A DNA stretch of 64,000 bases from Flaccisagitta enflata (GCA_965153355.1 OZ231126.1:11904001-11968000), one strand, 5' to 3'. Counted from the stretch's first letter, positions 36,410-55,160 are shown. The notes: generated by a model from the letters alone, not told the origin. A program made the numbers and translations.

Positions 36410-36724
36410 CCTAAGGGGTTGACGATGGGGTGTGGCATCCCCCTACGGCTTACCTTACAAAAAAAACTGTTAGTATAAAATGTTAGGATCAATCACTTTT
36501 ATGGCAGAATTTCAGCTTCATCTATTTGCTTTAATTGCAAAACCAGCCTGGGATTCGAACCTGGAACTTTTAAAGAAATGAAGTGATCAAGAGGGTTTAG
36601 AAGTCAAGTGAGTTAACCACTAGACCAATTCCAGCAGCTGTTTGGGTAGAGCAAATTTGTTGTAGTATATTCAAAAAAATTTTCTATCCACAGAGCTGCT
36701 ATACCCCATCGTCAACCCTATAGG
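36410..36724. mobile_element. Small MITE in the loop of the foldback element
   Basis: AAGGGGTTGACGATGGGGT at 36411 returns inverted as TACCCCATCGTCAACCCTAT near 36698. Contains a tRNA-like segment on the minus strand. Confidence 0.65.
36541..36637 (-). repeat. tRNA-like or tRNA-derived SINE head
   Basis: Minus strand has TGGTCTAGTGG (A-box type) and GGTTCGAATCC (B-box type) about 65 nt apart. The acceptor, T and anticodon stems do not pair properly, so it is unlikely to be a working tRNA gene. Confidence 0.4.
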
Positions 36725-38939
36725 ACATAAGCATTATACAGACACAGTTTCATTTTTTTGGCGCAAATGGTAGTTAGGATATGAGGGCCCACGTATTTCC
36801 AAGTCTAGATGACATCTACTGTATTTCCAAAAGGTTATCAATCATCTGTGAGAATATTAGGATACCGGGTCAAAAGCACTCCTTTAGATATCGGTTTTCA
36901 AAGATATGTCTAATTGCATGTACCTTGGCAAATAAAGATGGTATAATTAGTCAACTGAGAGTGCTATTTAAATACTCCAGCTTAGATCAAAACTGCTTAT
37001 CTAAATCATGTCTTCTAAATTATCTATACAATATTTCCAAATACATTGGGTTATTTCATAGCTGTATGAATGTGGATATAGACAACTGTTTGATCTGCAA
37101 TATGCAAATTAAGTTTTAAGCAGAAAGAGAAAAAATCATAGAATGTTCCATTTGAAGAATACTCATTTACATATTGTGGCAATGGACTTTTCTTTATAAG
37201 AATGAAGGTTTTGCATAAGTTTTAACTGCTCACATTTGATGTCGTAATTACATGGACTTTTAAAAGAATAATTACATTTTTTACATGGTCATTTTTTGTT
37301 TGAGTTTTCTTTTGAATTCTATTTGTATTTTTTTCCCAAGAAGCTAAGTTATAGTTATGGTAGATATCAAATTCTAAGCAATTACAGTTGCATTTTAGTC
37401 ACAAAATCTAATCTGCATATTGTAGTCAGAGAAATTTGTTTTGTTGAGAAATGTAATTGTTACAAGGCAATTGCTTTACATATGGAGATTTCTTTTTATG
37501 ACTATATTCTTCTTTCTTTAATCATCCACAATCTGAAATTAATCATTGTTTAAATTGAAGGATTGAAAGAAAAGTGTGTCTTAAAACACTATCTTTTGCG
37601 CAAAATAAAAAATAATGCCAACAAAAATCGAGCAATGATCAATTGCCTTCAATCACTGCCTTTCATTGAAACCATTACATGGGGCTATGATTTAGAATTA
37701 AGCTGAGTTCATCTGCTGATTTAACTTGGATCATTAAAAAAGAAGATATAATTTGTACATGGAATTCTCAATTCAAAACATTATATTGACAAAGCCTTTG
37801 TACAAGGAGCACAAGTGTTGTTTTTCATGGGTCAGTTGAAAGAAAAAGATAGGGAAAATCAAATTTGACCTCTGAATGATGCTATCATTTTCAAACTGAT
37901 GTGCATAATGTGGTTTGGAAACTTTCATACTTTTTTTTTAGATCATAGAATAGAAATGGTGGGATGGTTTTATGTTCATGTGAGGAATGTATCATAGCGC
38001 AAGAAATATTCACAATCTTTAGTCAACTATTTGTTTGTTCAAATTTTGAGCCTAAACGATAACTAAACACCTGAAAAGCTAAGATTTTAGGGATAATCTT
38101 AAGTTTCAATTCAAACACTCCACTTGTTAGTCAATCATTCCATTATTTTGAGAAAAGATGAATTAGTTCAAATGATGCTGGATATTTGTGAAAGAACATA
38201 AGGTTTTTTTTCTTTCTTTTAGCATGCTTGATTTAGAATTTTATTGGTTAGAAAAACAAAAGATGTGCCCCACCATTTTATCATTCAAACTCATTTGCAT
38301 CTTGTTGTTTGACCATTTTGTTCCTCTTGTAAACCCATTGAAACAATAACCATATTAAAAACATCCTCCTTAAGATTTGAATCTTATAAATGTAATGTTT
38401 TGAATTGCAAAAAAGTGAGTATCATTTCTTGCTTGTTCAAGTTCACACTTTCATTTGTTACCAAGAGCAATTTGAAATTTGTTTGTCATAAAGATTTACC
38501 CCCATTGTTCTTTTGTTTTTGCTCCTGACGCAGCGAAGTTTTGCAGCTATCATCGCTAGATGTCTCAGGGTGTAAATTTGCAATTCTACTGAGGAAAAGA
38601 GCAATTTCAGTCAGTAAAACTGGTTACTATTAGGTTTTTTAATAGCCACCCCTTATTTAAGATTTTTTTATACTATTTTTTTTTATGTTTTTGAAAAAAC
38701 GTTATGCATCAGTCTCTGTCCACACTCTTTATCAATTGATAGGGTCTTTTAACTATTATTGAAATTATGTGTGAATATGCAAAAAAGAAAAAAATTAGGG
38801 GGGCCACGCGCCCCTAGCTAAGCTTAGGGCCCCGCGCCATGTTGATCCGGCTCAGGCGTCTAATAATTAATAACGCCAGGCGCACCGTCTTGGCCCGTGT
38901 ATCCGACGTTGTTCTTTGAATTGTCAGCTTGACCCAGCC

Positions 38940-39036
38940 ATGGCCTCGGAATCTCGAACTACGACGAGACAAGGAAGTCTCACTGTTGGGGGTGGTGGTG
39001 GAGCGTCAACGCTTAGAGTTCTGTCGCCTTACAGGA
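38940..39036 (+). CDS. Possible first coding exon, unrecognised
   Basis: ATG in a good context (CAGCCATGGCC), reading MASESRTTTRQGSLTVGGGG and ASTLRVLSPYRNTG, then CTG|GTAAAT. A Ser/Thr/Arg/Gly-rich start is compatible with a disordered head domain. Most of the exon is tandemly duplicated downstream. Downstream exons are not identified. Confidence 0.3.
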
Positions 39037-39440
39037 ACACTGGTAAATATAAGGGCTGAAGGTCAGTCAGTTTGTCGGTTGGTTTGAATGTCTATCAGTA
39101 TCAGTCTCACTGTTGGGGGTGGTGGTGGTGGAGCGTCAACACTCACAGATCTGTCGCCTTACAGGAATACTGGTAAAAGTAAGGGCTGCCTGTCGGTTAG
39201 TCTGTCGGTCGGTTTGTATGTCAATCAGTATCAGTCTCATTGTTGGAGGTGGTGGAGGTGCAGGACCGTCAACACTCAGAGTTCTATCACCTTACAGGCA
39301 AACTGGTAAAAGAAAAGGGCTGCCTGTCAGTTAGTTTGTCGGTCGGTTTGCATGTCTATCTTTCTCACTGCTGAAGGCGTTGGTGGTGGTAGACCGTCAA
39401 CGTTGAGTTTTGTCGCTCTTTAAGGGAAACTGGTGAACAA
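38975..39440. repeat. Four tandem copies of a 127-bp unit including an exon end and donor
   Basis: Units start near 38979, 39105, 39233 and 39359 with GTCTCACTGTTGGGGGTGG or similar and include CGCCTTACAG...CTGGTAAA. Divergence rises to the right. Confidence 0.8.
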
Positions 39441-39737
39441 AAGAGCAATCTATCGGTCCTTATGTCTTTCTATCATCTTGTCAATCCGTCTGTGAATGTC
39501 TAGTCTTTTGGACCCTCGCGATCGTACCATGATTACCAATCGGTCAGAACGATGATACCAAACAGAGCTTAACCAAAATATGCTTCTTGAAAATTGATCA
39601 AAAAAACATATTCGTGATTTTGAAAGAGGGGTAACGGGCATATCGATTGGCCGGCGGAAAGACCCTCTTTTGAATATGCGATGACGCACACTGAAAGCCT
39701 TTGGCAAAGTATTTCCGACTCGATTTCCCGCCCATAA

Positions 39738-40326
39738 CAGGGTGTGCAAAATTATCCGGATTTGCTCCATAAAGAGAAAACCATACTTAGAAGTGACCCA
39801 GCACCACGAAATTTGAGCCAGAGTATCTCAGTTAGTCACACTAGAAGCAAGAATTGTTTGTAGGTCTTTTCTAAATCCCTTGTCACTATGGGAGTCAAAT
39901 TATTTGAAGCAAAGATTTTGATTTTGATAGGATTTTATTTCATAGACAAAATAGGTTGCAAAATCATCGATTTTTGTTTTTGTAACTACTCCATAGGTAC
40001 TTTCTAAGCTTGACGCACACTATGCTGAGGGAGGTAAGTTTAACATCAATGGAGCTTACGAAAGCAAATAAACTGAGCTTAAAGGGCAAAAAAAAGTAAC
40101 AACTGAATTTCAGTCTTTTCAATAAATCTGTTTAAGGAGTGCTTATCTCTCAGTCAAATTAACCTGAAAAATTTCATTTCTGACTTTTTTATTCTTTGTG
40201 AATTTCGGTTTTGAATGTTGAAAAGGATATGTTTTCACATCTACCCATCATGCATTCAAAAATCATCTTTCCTACAGGGTTTTCAAGAAAAGTAACTGCC
40301 AAGTTCGGATAATTTTGCACAACCTG
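39738..40326. mobile_element. 589-bp inverted-repeat element (mariner-like ends)
   Basis: Starts CAGGGTGTGCAAAATTATCC, ends GGATAATTTTGCACAACCTG. Such ends are typical of Tc1/mariner MITEs; a TA duplication is not clear. Confidence 0.7.
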
Positions 40327-40480
40327 TCATTTACTCAACATGCCACCCCTGCCCAGTGCCCACATACTTTTACATATCTGACTCTGGTTTCCTATTCCAG
40401 GCCGATCTCAAATGGTTTCCACGGCCGCAGGTGAGATATCCACATCGACATCGTATCGAGTGCTTCGTCATGTTGCCATA

Positions 40481-40938
40481 AGGGCGTGTTTCTAGTGATC
40501 GCGTTTTCAGCATGAATACATATTCAAGAATTTCAACTGTCCCACGAGAGAGTGAGCAAAGTGATCGAGCCCGTGAACGGAGCAAGCGAGCGAAGCGAGT
40601 GGAGTAAGCGGTGCGAGTGAACGAACGCGAACGGAGTGAGCGACCAAGTGGCCCGTGAACGGAGCAAGCGAGCGAAGTGAGTGGAGTAAGCGGTGCGAGT
40701 GAACGAACGCGAACGGAGTGAGCGACCAAGTGGCCCGTGAACGGAGCAAGCGAGCGAAGTGAGTGGAGTAAGCGGTGCGAGTGAACGAACGCGAACGGAG
40801 TGAGCGACCAAGTGGCCCGTGAACGGAGCAAGCGAGCGAAGTGAGTGGAGCAAGCGGTGCGAGTGAACAAACGCGAACGGAGTGAGCGACCAAGTGGCCC
40901 GTTCAAAACGCGATTGTCTGCGACTAGAAACAGGCCCT
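40481..40938. repeat. Inverted-end element filled with an 82-bp tandem repeat
   Basis: Ends AGGGCGTGTTTCTAGT and inverse CTAGAAACAGGCCCT. Inside (40570-40905) are four near-identical 82-bp units starting CCCGTGAACGGAGCAAGCGA. Long minus-strand frames here are repeat artefacts. Confidence 0.75.
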
Positions 40939-41045
40939 GAGTCTCTCAGAGCGCGTCCGCTTTAAATAAAACCATTATGGCAACGCGCGCCGGTTGAGTT
41001 AGTCTCACTGTATTCTATTCTTATCATTTCGAAAAATTACGCATA

Positions 41046-47684
<6,639 letters not shown>

Positions 47685-47687
47685 TGA

Positions 47688-47733
47688 TAATGACGACCAC
47701 AAAGATGACGATGATGATCAGATGATGATGAAT

Positions 47734-47825
<92 letters not shown>

Positions 47826-47850
47826 GTGGTGGAGGTGGTGTAGTGGTGAT
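47688..47850. repeat. (GAT)n immediately after the CatSper-like stop codon
   Basis: The stop TGA (47682-47684) is the first unit of a TGATGATAATGA run, so the repeat forms the start of the 3' UTR. Confidence 0.9.
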
Positions 47851-48165
47851 GGTGATAAGTTTTGATCTTTCCCCTTTATCCAATGTTATCAATGATGCAT
47901 CCGCAGTTTTGAATTCCTCTCTGTTATGTCTTTTGTTTTATTCTACTAATTCTAGAATTAAAGTTCAGAGAGCACACCGAATAAAAGGGAATCGAATAAA
48001 AAATTTTAAAGTATTTAGAAATAGAATTTTACTGTTTACTGTATTCTTAACTAAGTGTTACTTCGGTGACTTGATGGAATGAATTATGCATCGTACTTTT
48101 CAATGAGTCGATATGAATGATAGATAGAATACGGTGCACAGCATGAGAAAGAAACTGGCCTTACT
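47851..48165. other. 3' flank of the channel gene
   Basis: AT-rich; probable 3' UTR and intergenic DNA. AATAAAA occurs at about 47980 and 47995 and could be a polyadenylation signal. Confidence 0.4.
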
Positions 48166-48380
48166 GACAAAGTCGGATACACGGCTCCCCAGTCGCGTGT
48201 GGGTGGGCATGGGCCATATTTAAGGTCACCAGACCATTTGGGCAGGAGCAGTAGGGTCAAAGAGTAAAAATCCTAAAAAAAATCATAAAATTTGACCAAC
48301 CAACCGACCGACCGACCGACCAACCGACAGACAAAGCGCGCTTAAGCGGGGTGTAGAGTCGCGTAGCACGCGACAAAAAA
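48166..48380 (+). mobile_element. Tag element, subfamily A, mutated start
   Basis: ACAAAGTCGGATACACGGC, tag AGTCGCGTGT, CATTTGGGCAGGAGCAG, ACCGACCGACC core, GAGTCGCGTAGCACGCGAC then AAAAAA. Confidence 0.75.
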
Positions 48381-48383
48381 GTA

Positions 48384-48975
48384 CAGTACGATAGGAGCAA
48401 TGACGACCTAGACTGGAGGATAGATTTTAGGTACCCTAATTTTATTTCTATCATAAAATATTTAAGATCTAGGCTAATTAAAGGTTGCTCTACTGAGTGA
48501 ATGCATTTGCGTCTCTTAAACTTTAACTTGCGACTTGACCTTATCAAGACTTTATTTTTTAAGGCTTTAACCTATTTCATTAGATCGGGCAAATAAATTT
48601 ATATATTTTTGAAGAAAAAAATCAGCTCAATCGGACCATTTTTACAGGTTTTATGGCTATCTTTAATAAACTAAAGTTATGCAGATTAATTTTTGAGCAA
48701 AAGTTAAAATAGCGATAAAATCTGTAAAAATGGACTGATTGAGCTGATTTTTTTTTTTAAAACTATATAAAAATTTTCCACCCGATCTTTTGAAATAGAC
48801 TAAAACTTTGAAAAATGAAGTCTTGATGAGGTCAAGTCGCAAGTTGAAATTTGAGAGACGCAAACATTTTCACTCCTTTAATTAACCTAGATCTTAAAAA
48901 TTTTGTGATAGAAATAAGATTAAGATACCCAAAATCTATCCTCCAGTCTAGGTAGTCATTGCTCCCAATGTACTG
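48384..48975. mobile_element. Long inverted-repeat MITE, copy 2
   Basis: CAGTACGATAGGAGCAATGAC start, inverse at the end, arms of about 290 bp. Relative of 4808-5552, without internal insertion. Confidence 0.8.
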
Positions 48976-49635
48976 AAGACCTCCAAAAGGGACATGGAAT
49001 TGTGGGTTACGATACACTTATTTCTTTTTGTAAGAACGTCACTTTTTGGGCAAGCCTTCAATGTTCTTAAATTTTAAGCAGTTTGAAGGTTTAAATGTTT
49101 TTAAATTATTTTTAATTTAAACACAGTTTTTAACCTTCAATTAAGAACGTTCTTTATTGGGAAAATGTCAATGAAACAACAAAGCAGTAGGTTTCAAATT
49201 CTTAATGAATGAAAAGATTAAAACCACTGTGAAAAAAAAAATTATATAATTATATCTTGGTTCATTATTTTCAATGAAAAAAATGCAGTATTTCAATATT
49301 TCTAAATTCTTAGAGAATCCAAGTTTAACGTATTTAAACTTCTGAAAAAATGAAGGCTTCCAATGTTCATAGCATGTTCTTAAGTTTTTGAGGATTTTAA
49401 GCCTAACGTTCTTATAAACTTGGTTCTTATAAAAAGAAATAAGTGTAACCCAAATTCTAATTAGAAGAACCAGTTAATAATCTGATAAAGCAATGATGAA
49501 CCATTAAGTCGTTTGTTGCTGGGCAGGGGCAGTGAAACAGGTGAGCAAAGACTGTTACGAAGCCTAGGCAGGGCGCCTAGTATGCACCTAGTATGCGCCT
49601 AGTATGCGAATGATATAGTTGTTTAATTTGATTTA
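48976..49635. other. Intergenic DNA with imperfect inverted repeats
   Basis: AT-rich; AAGAACGT/ACGTTCTT motifs recur (49032, 49140, 49405), suggesting another decayed foldback element. No gene. Confidence 0.35.
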
Positions 49636-49654
49636 AGCAAAGAAAGAAAGAAAG

Positions 49655-49717
<63 letters not shown>

Positions 49718-49719
49718 AA

Positions 49720-49755
<36 letters not shown>

Positions 49756-49800
49756 AGAAGAGTAACTCAAAGAAAAAGGAAACGAAAGAAAGAAAGAAAA

Positions 49801-49856
<56 letters not shown>

Positions 49857-49860
49857 AAAA

Positions 49861-49935
<75 letters not shown>

Positions 49936-50058
49936 CAAAAAAGAGAAAGAAAGAAAGAAAGAAAGCAAAAAAGCGGAAGAAAGGAAGAAAGACAGCAAAA
50001 AAAGAAAAAGAAACAAAGAAAGAAGCAAAGAGAGAAAGAAAGAGATGAAAGAGATGAG

Positions 50059-50145
<87 letters not shown>

Positions 50146-50165
50146 ATGAAAGAAAGAAAGAAAGA
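49636..50165. repeat. (GAAA)n tract, 530 bp
   Basis: AAAG repeat with small interruptions, followed by (CCAT)n. Large Phe/Ser/Leu frames on the minus strand are artefacts. Confidence 0.96.
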
Positions 50166-50533
50166 TAGTCCATCCATCCATCCATCCGTCTCTCAGTCAT
50201 TCTTACAAAGCAAGATCAACAGAGCTGCGAATGTTTTATTGCAATAAGCATTGGCTCATCACTGAAGGACAACGCCCTGTTGTAAGCAATGGTTCAGATG
50301 AGATGCACGTGTAGTAACGCGTTTTCCATACAATCCCACCTCCCATGCAGTCGGCGCTTGACTTGCAGCATTCTCGCTCCCTGATTGGCCAAATAAACAT
50401 TGCCTCGATTTTGATTGGCTGATTGAGAGTCACTTTTGATTAGAATTGGCGCCGTCGATATTAATTTGCCAATTTTCGAGATTAGACCAAGAAAACTCAT
50501 CGAGTTAACGTACATATGATGGTGGGATTTGAA

Positions 50534-50672
50534 AACAAGGCCGGATACACGGCCATCAGTTGCGGACGGGTGGGCAGGGGCGGAAATGCGCGTTTTTCCA
50601 CTTTTCGACTCGTTGACACCAACGGACGGACGGACAAAGGCTCTTATAGAGTTGCGTGTCCGCAACTAAAAA
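50534..50672 (+). mobile_element. Tag element, subfamily C (compact, full length)
   Basis: 139 bp: AACAAGGCCGGATACACGGC, tag AGTTGCGGAC, GGGTGGGCAGGGGCGG, ACGGACGG core, CTCTTATAGAGTTGCG-TGTC-CGCAACT then AAAAAA. The clearest minimal copy. Confidence 0.85.
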
Positions 50673-50834
50673 AGGGATAGTCGAAATGCACAATAACCAA
50701 ATACTTGCATGCATGATTATGGATACATCAACGTAAGCGCAGATTTTTCTCCTTGAATGTTTCTGAATATCAACATATTTGAATTTACGATTTCATTAAG
50801 TTTTTTACAAAAACGAACATTGGAAAACCTAAGT

Positions 50835-51011
50835 ATGAGTGGAAGAAAAAGCTCAAAGTCCGCTGGTGGCGTAGAAGAGGACGACAAAAAGGAAGGGGAA
50901 CCGCTCTCGACGGAACAAGGTGAGACAATGCTACAAAACCACTTGTTGCAGAAACAAGGTACTGTAGGTCTTAGTGTAGGAAACGACAAACTCACAATTA
51001 GACAAAACTAG
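50835..51011 (+). CDS. Possible small open frame or first exon
   Basis: ATG then SGRKSSKSAGGVEEDDKKEG and EPLSTEQ; charged and disordered-looking. A donor-like CAAG|GTGAGA at 50920 would end a first exon; unspliced the frame runs 58 codons to TAG at 51009-51011. No family recognised and no partner exon found. Confidence 0.3.
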   Translation: MSGRKSSKSAGGVEEDDKKEGEPLSTEQGETMLQNHLLQKQGTVGLSVGNDKLTIRQN

Positions 51012-51164
51012 TGGCATTCGCCATATTGTGTTCCACAAAAACTTGATTTGGAGTGAAAAAGAAAGGCAAAAATTTATAAAATAAATCTAATAATAATAAC
51101 CAGACAAATCTGTGCTGTAGATAATGGCCGCCTGTGGGCGGCCTAACTACCATCAAGGGGGGAG

Positions 51165-51330
51165 CTCACTGCCGCCTATGGGCGGCCTCACTGCCGCCTG
51201 TGGGCGGTCCCACTGCCGCCTGCAGGCGGCCCCACTGCCACCTGTGGGTGGCCCTATTGCTGCCTGTGGGCAGTCCCACTGCCACCTGTGGGTGGTCCCT
51301 CTGCCGCCTTTAGGCGGTCCCACTGCCGCC

Positions 51331-51408
<78 letters not shown>

Positions 51409-51470
51409 TGTGCGTGTTGGTGTGTGTGCGTGTGTGTGTGTATATGTGTGTGCGGAGAAAGCGGGGTTGA
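51165..51470. repeat. 22-bp minisatellite followed by (TG)n
   Basis: Seven or eight units of CACTGCCGCCTGTGGGCGGYCC (51168-51332), each nearly palindromic, running into a TG tract. Confidence 0.85.
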
Positions 51471-51473
51471 GTG

Positions 51474-53440
51474 ACATACATTGGAGAATACCGGGCTGTG
51501 TGACAAACATTAGAACAAACTGGGTAGTGTGACATACATCAAAGAATGCAGGGCTGTTTGATATACATTAGAGAAAAACTGGGTGGTGTGACATACATCA
51601 AAGAATTCTGGACTGTGTGACATATATTGGAGAAAACTAGGTGGTGTGACATTCATTGGAGAATTCTAGGCTGTGTGACATAAAGTAATGTTGTCCAACA
51701 CACATACATTGGAGGAAACTGGGCTGTGTGATAGAAATTGGAGAAAACTGGGTGGTGAGACATACATTGGAGAATTCTGGGCATTGTGATATACATCAGA
51801 GAATTCTGGGCTGTGTGACATACATTGGAGAAAACCGGGTAGTGTGACATACATCGGAGAATTCTGGGCTGTGTGACATATATGAGAAACAAGGCCGGAA
51901 ACACGGCCAATACCAGTCGCGGACGGGTGGGCAGGGGCGGAAATGCGCGTTTTCACACTTCCCAACTCAATCACCACGGACCGACTGACCGACCGACCAA
52001 CCAACCGACTGACGGACGGACAAATGGACAAAGCCTCTTATAGAGTCGCTTGTCCGCGACTAAAAACTGGGTGGTGTGACATACATTGGAGAATTCTGGG
52101 CTGTGTGACATACATCTGAGAATTCTGGACTGTGTGACATACAGTGGAGAAAACTTGGTGGTGTGACATATATCGGAGAATTCTGGGCTGTGTGATATAC
52201 ATCGGAGAAAACTGGGTGCTGTGACATACATTGGAGAATTCTGGGCTGTGTGACATACATTGGAGAAAAATAGGTGGTGTGACATACATTGGAGAATTCT
52301 GGGCGGTGTGACATACATTGGAGAAAACTAGGTGGTGTGACATACATAGGAGAATTCTGGGCTGTGTGACATACATCTGAGAAAACTGGGTGGTGTGACA
52401 TACATCAGAGAATTATGGGCTGTGTGACATACATCGGAGAAAACTGGTTGGTGTGACATACATCGCAGAATTCTGATCTGTGTTACATACATTGGAGAAA
52501 ACTGGGTGGTGTGACATACATCGGAGAATTCTGGGCTGTGTGACATACATTGGAGAAAACTGGGTGGTGTGACATACATTGGAGAATTCTGGGCTGTGTG
52601 ACATACATCGGAGAAAACTGGGTGGTGTGACATACATCAGAGAATTCTGGTCTGTGTGACATATATCGGAGAATTCTGGGCTGTGTGACATACATCGGAG
52701 AAAACCAGGTGGTGTGACATACATTCGAGAATTCTGGGTTGTGTGACATACATCGGAGAAAACTAGGTTGTGTGACATACATTGGAGAATTCTGGGCTAT
52801 GTGACATACATTAGAGAAAACTGAGTGGTGTGACATACATCGGAGAATTCTGGGTTGTGTGACATACATCGGAGAAAACTGGGTGGTGTGACATACATTG
52901 GAGGATTCTGGGCTGTGTGACATATATCGAAGAAAACTGGGTGGTGTGACATACATTGGAGAATTCTGGGCTGTGTGACATACATCGGAGAAAACTAGGT
53001 GGTGTGACATATATAGGAGAATTCTGGGCTGTGTGACATACATCTGAGAAAACTGGGTGGTGTGACATACATCGGAGAATTCTGGGCTGTGTGACATACA
53101 TCGGAGAAAACTGGTTGGTGTGACATACATTGGAGAATACTGGGCTGTGTGACATACATCGGAGAAAACTAGGTTGTGTGACATACATTGGAGAATTCTG
53201 GACTGTGTGACATACATTGGAGAAAACTGAATGGTGTGACATACATTGGAGAATTCTGGGTTGTGTGACATACATCGGAGAAAACTGGGTGGTGTGACAT
53301 ACATCGGAGAATTCTGGTCTGTGTGACATACATCGGAGAATTCTGGGCTGTGTGACATACATCGGAGAAAACTGGGTGGTGTGACATACATTGGAGAATT
53401 CTGGGCTGTGTGACATACATCGGAGAAAACTAGGTTGTGT
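51474..53440. repeat. 29-bp minisatellite in alternating dimers
   Basis: About 60 units. Type 1 is TGTGACATACATCGGAGAAT plus TCTGGGCTG; type 2 has AAAACTGGGTGG instead. The types mostly alternate, giving a 58-bp higher-order unit. Since 29 is not a multiple of 3, all three minus frames read the same CHTAQNSPMYV-like peptide, making long but spurious frames. Confidence 0.9.
51888..52066 (+). mobile_element. Tag element, subfamily B, inserted in the minisatellite
   Basis: AACAAGGCCGGAAACACGGCC, tag AGTCGCGGAC, core ACCGACTGACC, CTCTTATAGAGTCGCTTGTCCGCGACT then AAAAAC. The minisatellite unit continues on both sides, so the insertion point is in its GAGAAAACTGGG motif. Confidence 0.88.
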
Positions 53441-53443
53441 GAC

Positions 53444-53482
53444 ACACGTACGTACGTACGTACGTACGTACGTACACACACA
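53444..53482. repeat. (ACGT)n and (CA)n
   Basis: Self-complementary ACGT repeat of about 30 bp. Confidence 0.9.
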
Positions 53483-53550
53483 CGGAGAAAACTCTGGGAA
53501 TTTAGTGTTCCACTATCGTGGAACACAATAAAGAAGCATGAGCACACAGA

Positions 53551-53845
53551 AACAAGCCCGACCGGGCAACGATGCGTCCTGACTGTGTCAGTGCGTTTAT
53601 TGAATTACGCGCTGAATGTGTGCGTTACATGAAGAGACAGATGGTTGAACAGATAGACAGACTGCTTGAATTTCTGACATAATCGTCACAGCAGCTTCTA
53701 AAAACATATTTATTGATCAGTTTATGAATTCAGTATACAATCTCGCCATGGCTAAAAAGTCGAGAAATGCGGTTTTTCTGGAGGCGTAACGGACGGACCG
53801 CTGGACGGACAGACCCTCCTAACGAGATGCGAGGACGCATCTAAA
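53551..53845 (+). mobile_element. Tag element, subfamily E
   Basis: AACAAGCCCGACCGGGCAAC start, tag GATGCGTCC, ACGGACGGACC core, CCTCCTAACGAGATGCGAGGACGCATCT then AAA. Tag and terminal arm GGACGCATC are exact complements. Confidence 0.78.
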
Positions 53846-53991
53846 CAAGGCCGGATACACGGCAATCCAGTCGCGGACGAACGGGCAGGAGCAGTCATGC
53901 AAAAAACGCTCGCAATTTAAAAATGTTACGGGACGGACCGACGGACCGACCGAAACGGCTAGGTGTAGAGTCGCGTGTCCGCGACTAAAAA
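53844..53991 (+). mobile_element. Tag element, subfamily B, abutting the previous copy
   Basis: AACAAGGCCGGATACACGGC begins in the A-run that ends the previous element; tag AGTCGCGGAC; end GAGTCGCGTGTCCGCGACTAAAAA. Confidence 0.85.
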
Positions 53992-54062
53992 TGGTATCTC
54001 AGCGGATCGCGGGACAAGGCAAGGGTGCTCCTAATCTCAGCTGAACAAGATAAAGATGCAAG

Positions 54063-54160
<98 letters not shown>

Positions 54161-54243
54161 TCAACAACATAAACAACAACATCAACAACTTTAAAAACAA
54201 CAACAACAACAACAACAACAACAATAACAACAACAACAACAAC
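54063..54243. repeat. (AAC)n
   Basis: Trinucleotide tract with minor interruptions. Confidence 0.96.
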
Positions 54244-54626
54244 CAGGATGTCCAAGACAACGACAAGGATGTCATAAGGACTACACATGCAAAATCAACA
54301 ACGTCAACAGCAACAACCAGGACGATCGAAATAAATCGTTCAGAGAAATAACAATGTCAATAGGAAAAGAGAAATATAGATTATTCTTTAAAATGCAACA
54401 ATGTTAAGCGTAAAACTTAAAGGAAAAGTTTTTTCATTCGTCTTTTGCCTTTGGCAACAAAAAAAAAAAAGCCTGCGGCTGAACAACGACAAAAAATCTG
54501 TTTTTTGAGGCGGACAGAAAATCAGAAAAATCGGAATTCGATTTGATGTAAACAACATCTCATTCGCCACTTTTTGCCAATTGTGTGAGACTCAGTGAAG
54601 ACATTGTAAGAAACACGAAAAGGAAG

Positions 54627-55160
<534 letters not shown>

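Larger units (their letters stand above)
35264..38653. mobile_element. 3.4-kb foldback element with TA duplication
   Basis: Ends AGGGGTGGCTAAAAAAAACC and inverse, TA on both sides. Matching inverted segments continue inward, for example AAACAAAAGAACAATGGGG (35446, inverse near 38505), ATGCAAATTAGTTT (35664, inverse near 38300) and CAATATGTAAATGAG (36097, inverse near 37165), so each arm is over 1 kb. No long reading frame. Confidence 0.75.
34735..38864. mobile_element. hAT-like element with near-perfect 8-bp duplication
   Basis: Element 34743-38856. Flanks GGTCTAAT (34735-34742) and CGTCTAAT (38857-38864) match at 7 of 8 bases. Ends CTATGCCAGATCAACA and inverse TGTTGATCCGGCTCAGG differ at a few positions. 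Both ends also carry AAGCTTAGGGCCCCGCGCC in the same orientation. No transposase. Confidence 0.65.
34459..38912 (-). mobile_element. Tag element, subfamily F, split by a 4.1-kb transposon
   Basis: TTTTTAGGTGCGCCTTAGCAGCT and GATAGGTCTGATAGAGCT units to 34742; resumes at 38857 with AATAACGCCAGGCGCACCGTC and CGTGTATCCGACGTTGTT. Same structure as 23447-24202. Confidence 0.8.

Noticed and set aside
36541-36637. Functional tRNA gene on the minus strand
   Set aside because: A- and B-box-like motifs are present but the stems do not pair and the spacing is too long; better seen as a tRNA-derived relic.
39450-39770. 106-codon frame on the minus strand that might be a transposase piece
   Set aside because: No DDE or helix-turn-helix signature could be supported, and it overlaps the start of a MITE.
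40370-40906. 178-codon frame with RSLRSRLFTRTA repeats
   Set aside because: Comes from the 82-bp tandem repeat within an inverted-end element.
51474-53440. CRISPR-like array of 29-bp repeats
   Set aside because: No unique spacers; repeats are contiguous and the DNA is eukaryotic.
52483-53547. 354-codon open frame on the minus strand
   Set aside because: It is the 29-bp minisatellite read in frame; the same peptide appears in all three frames and no gene signals are present.
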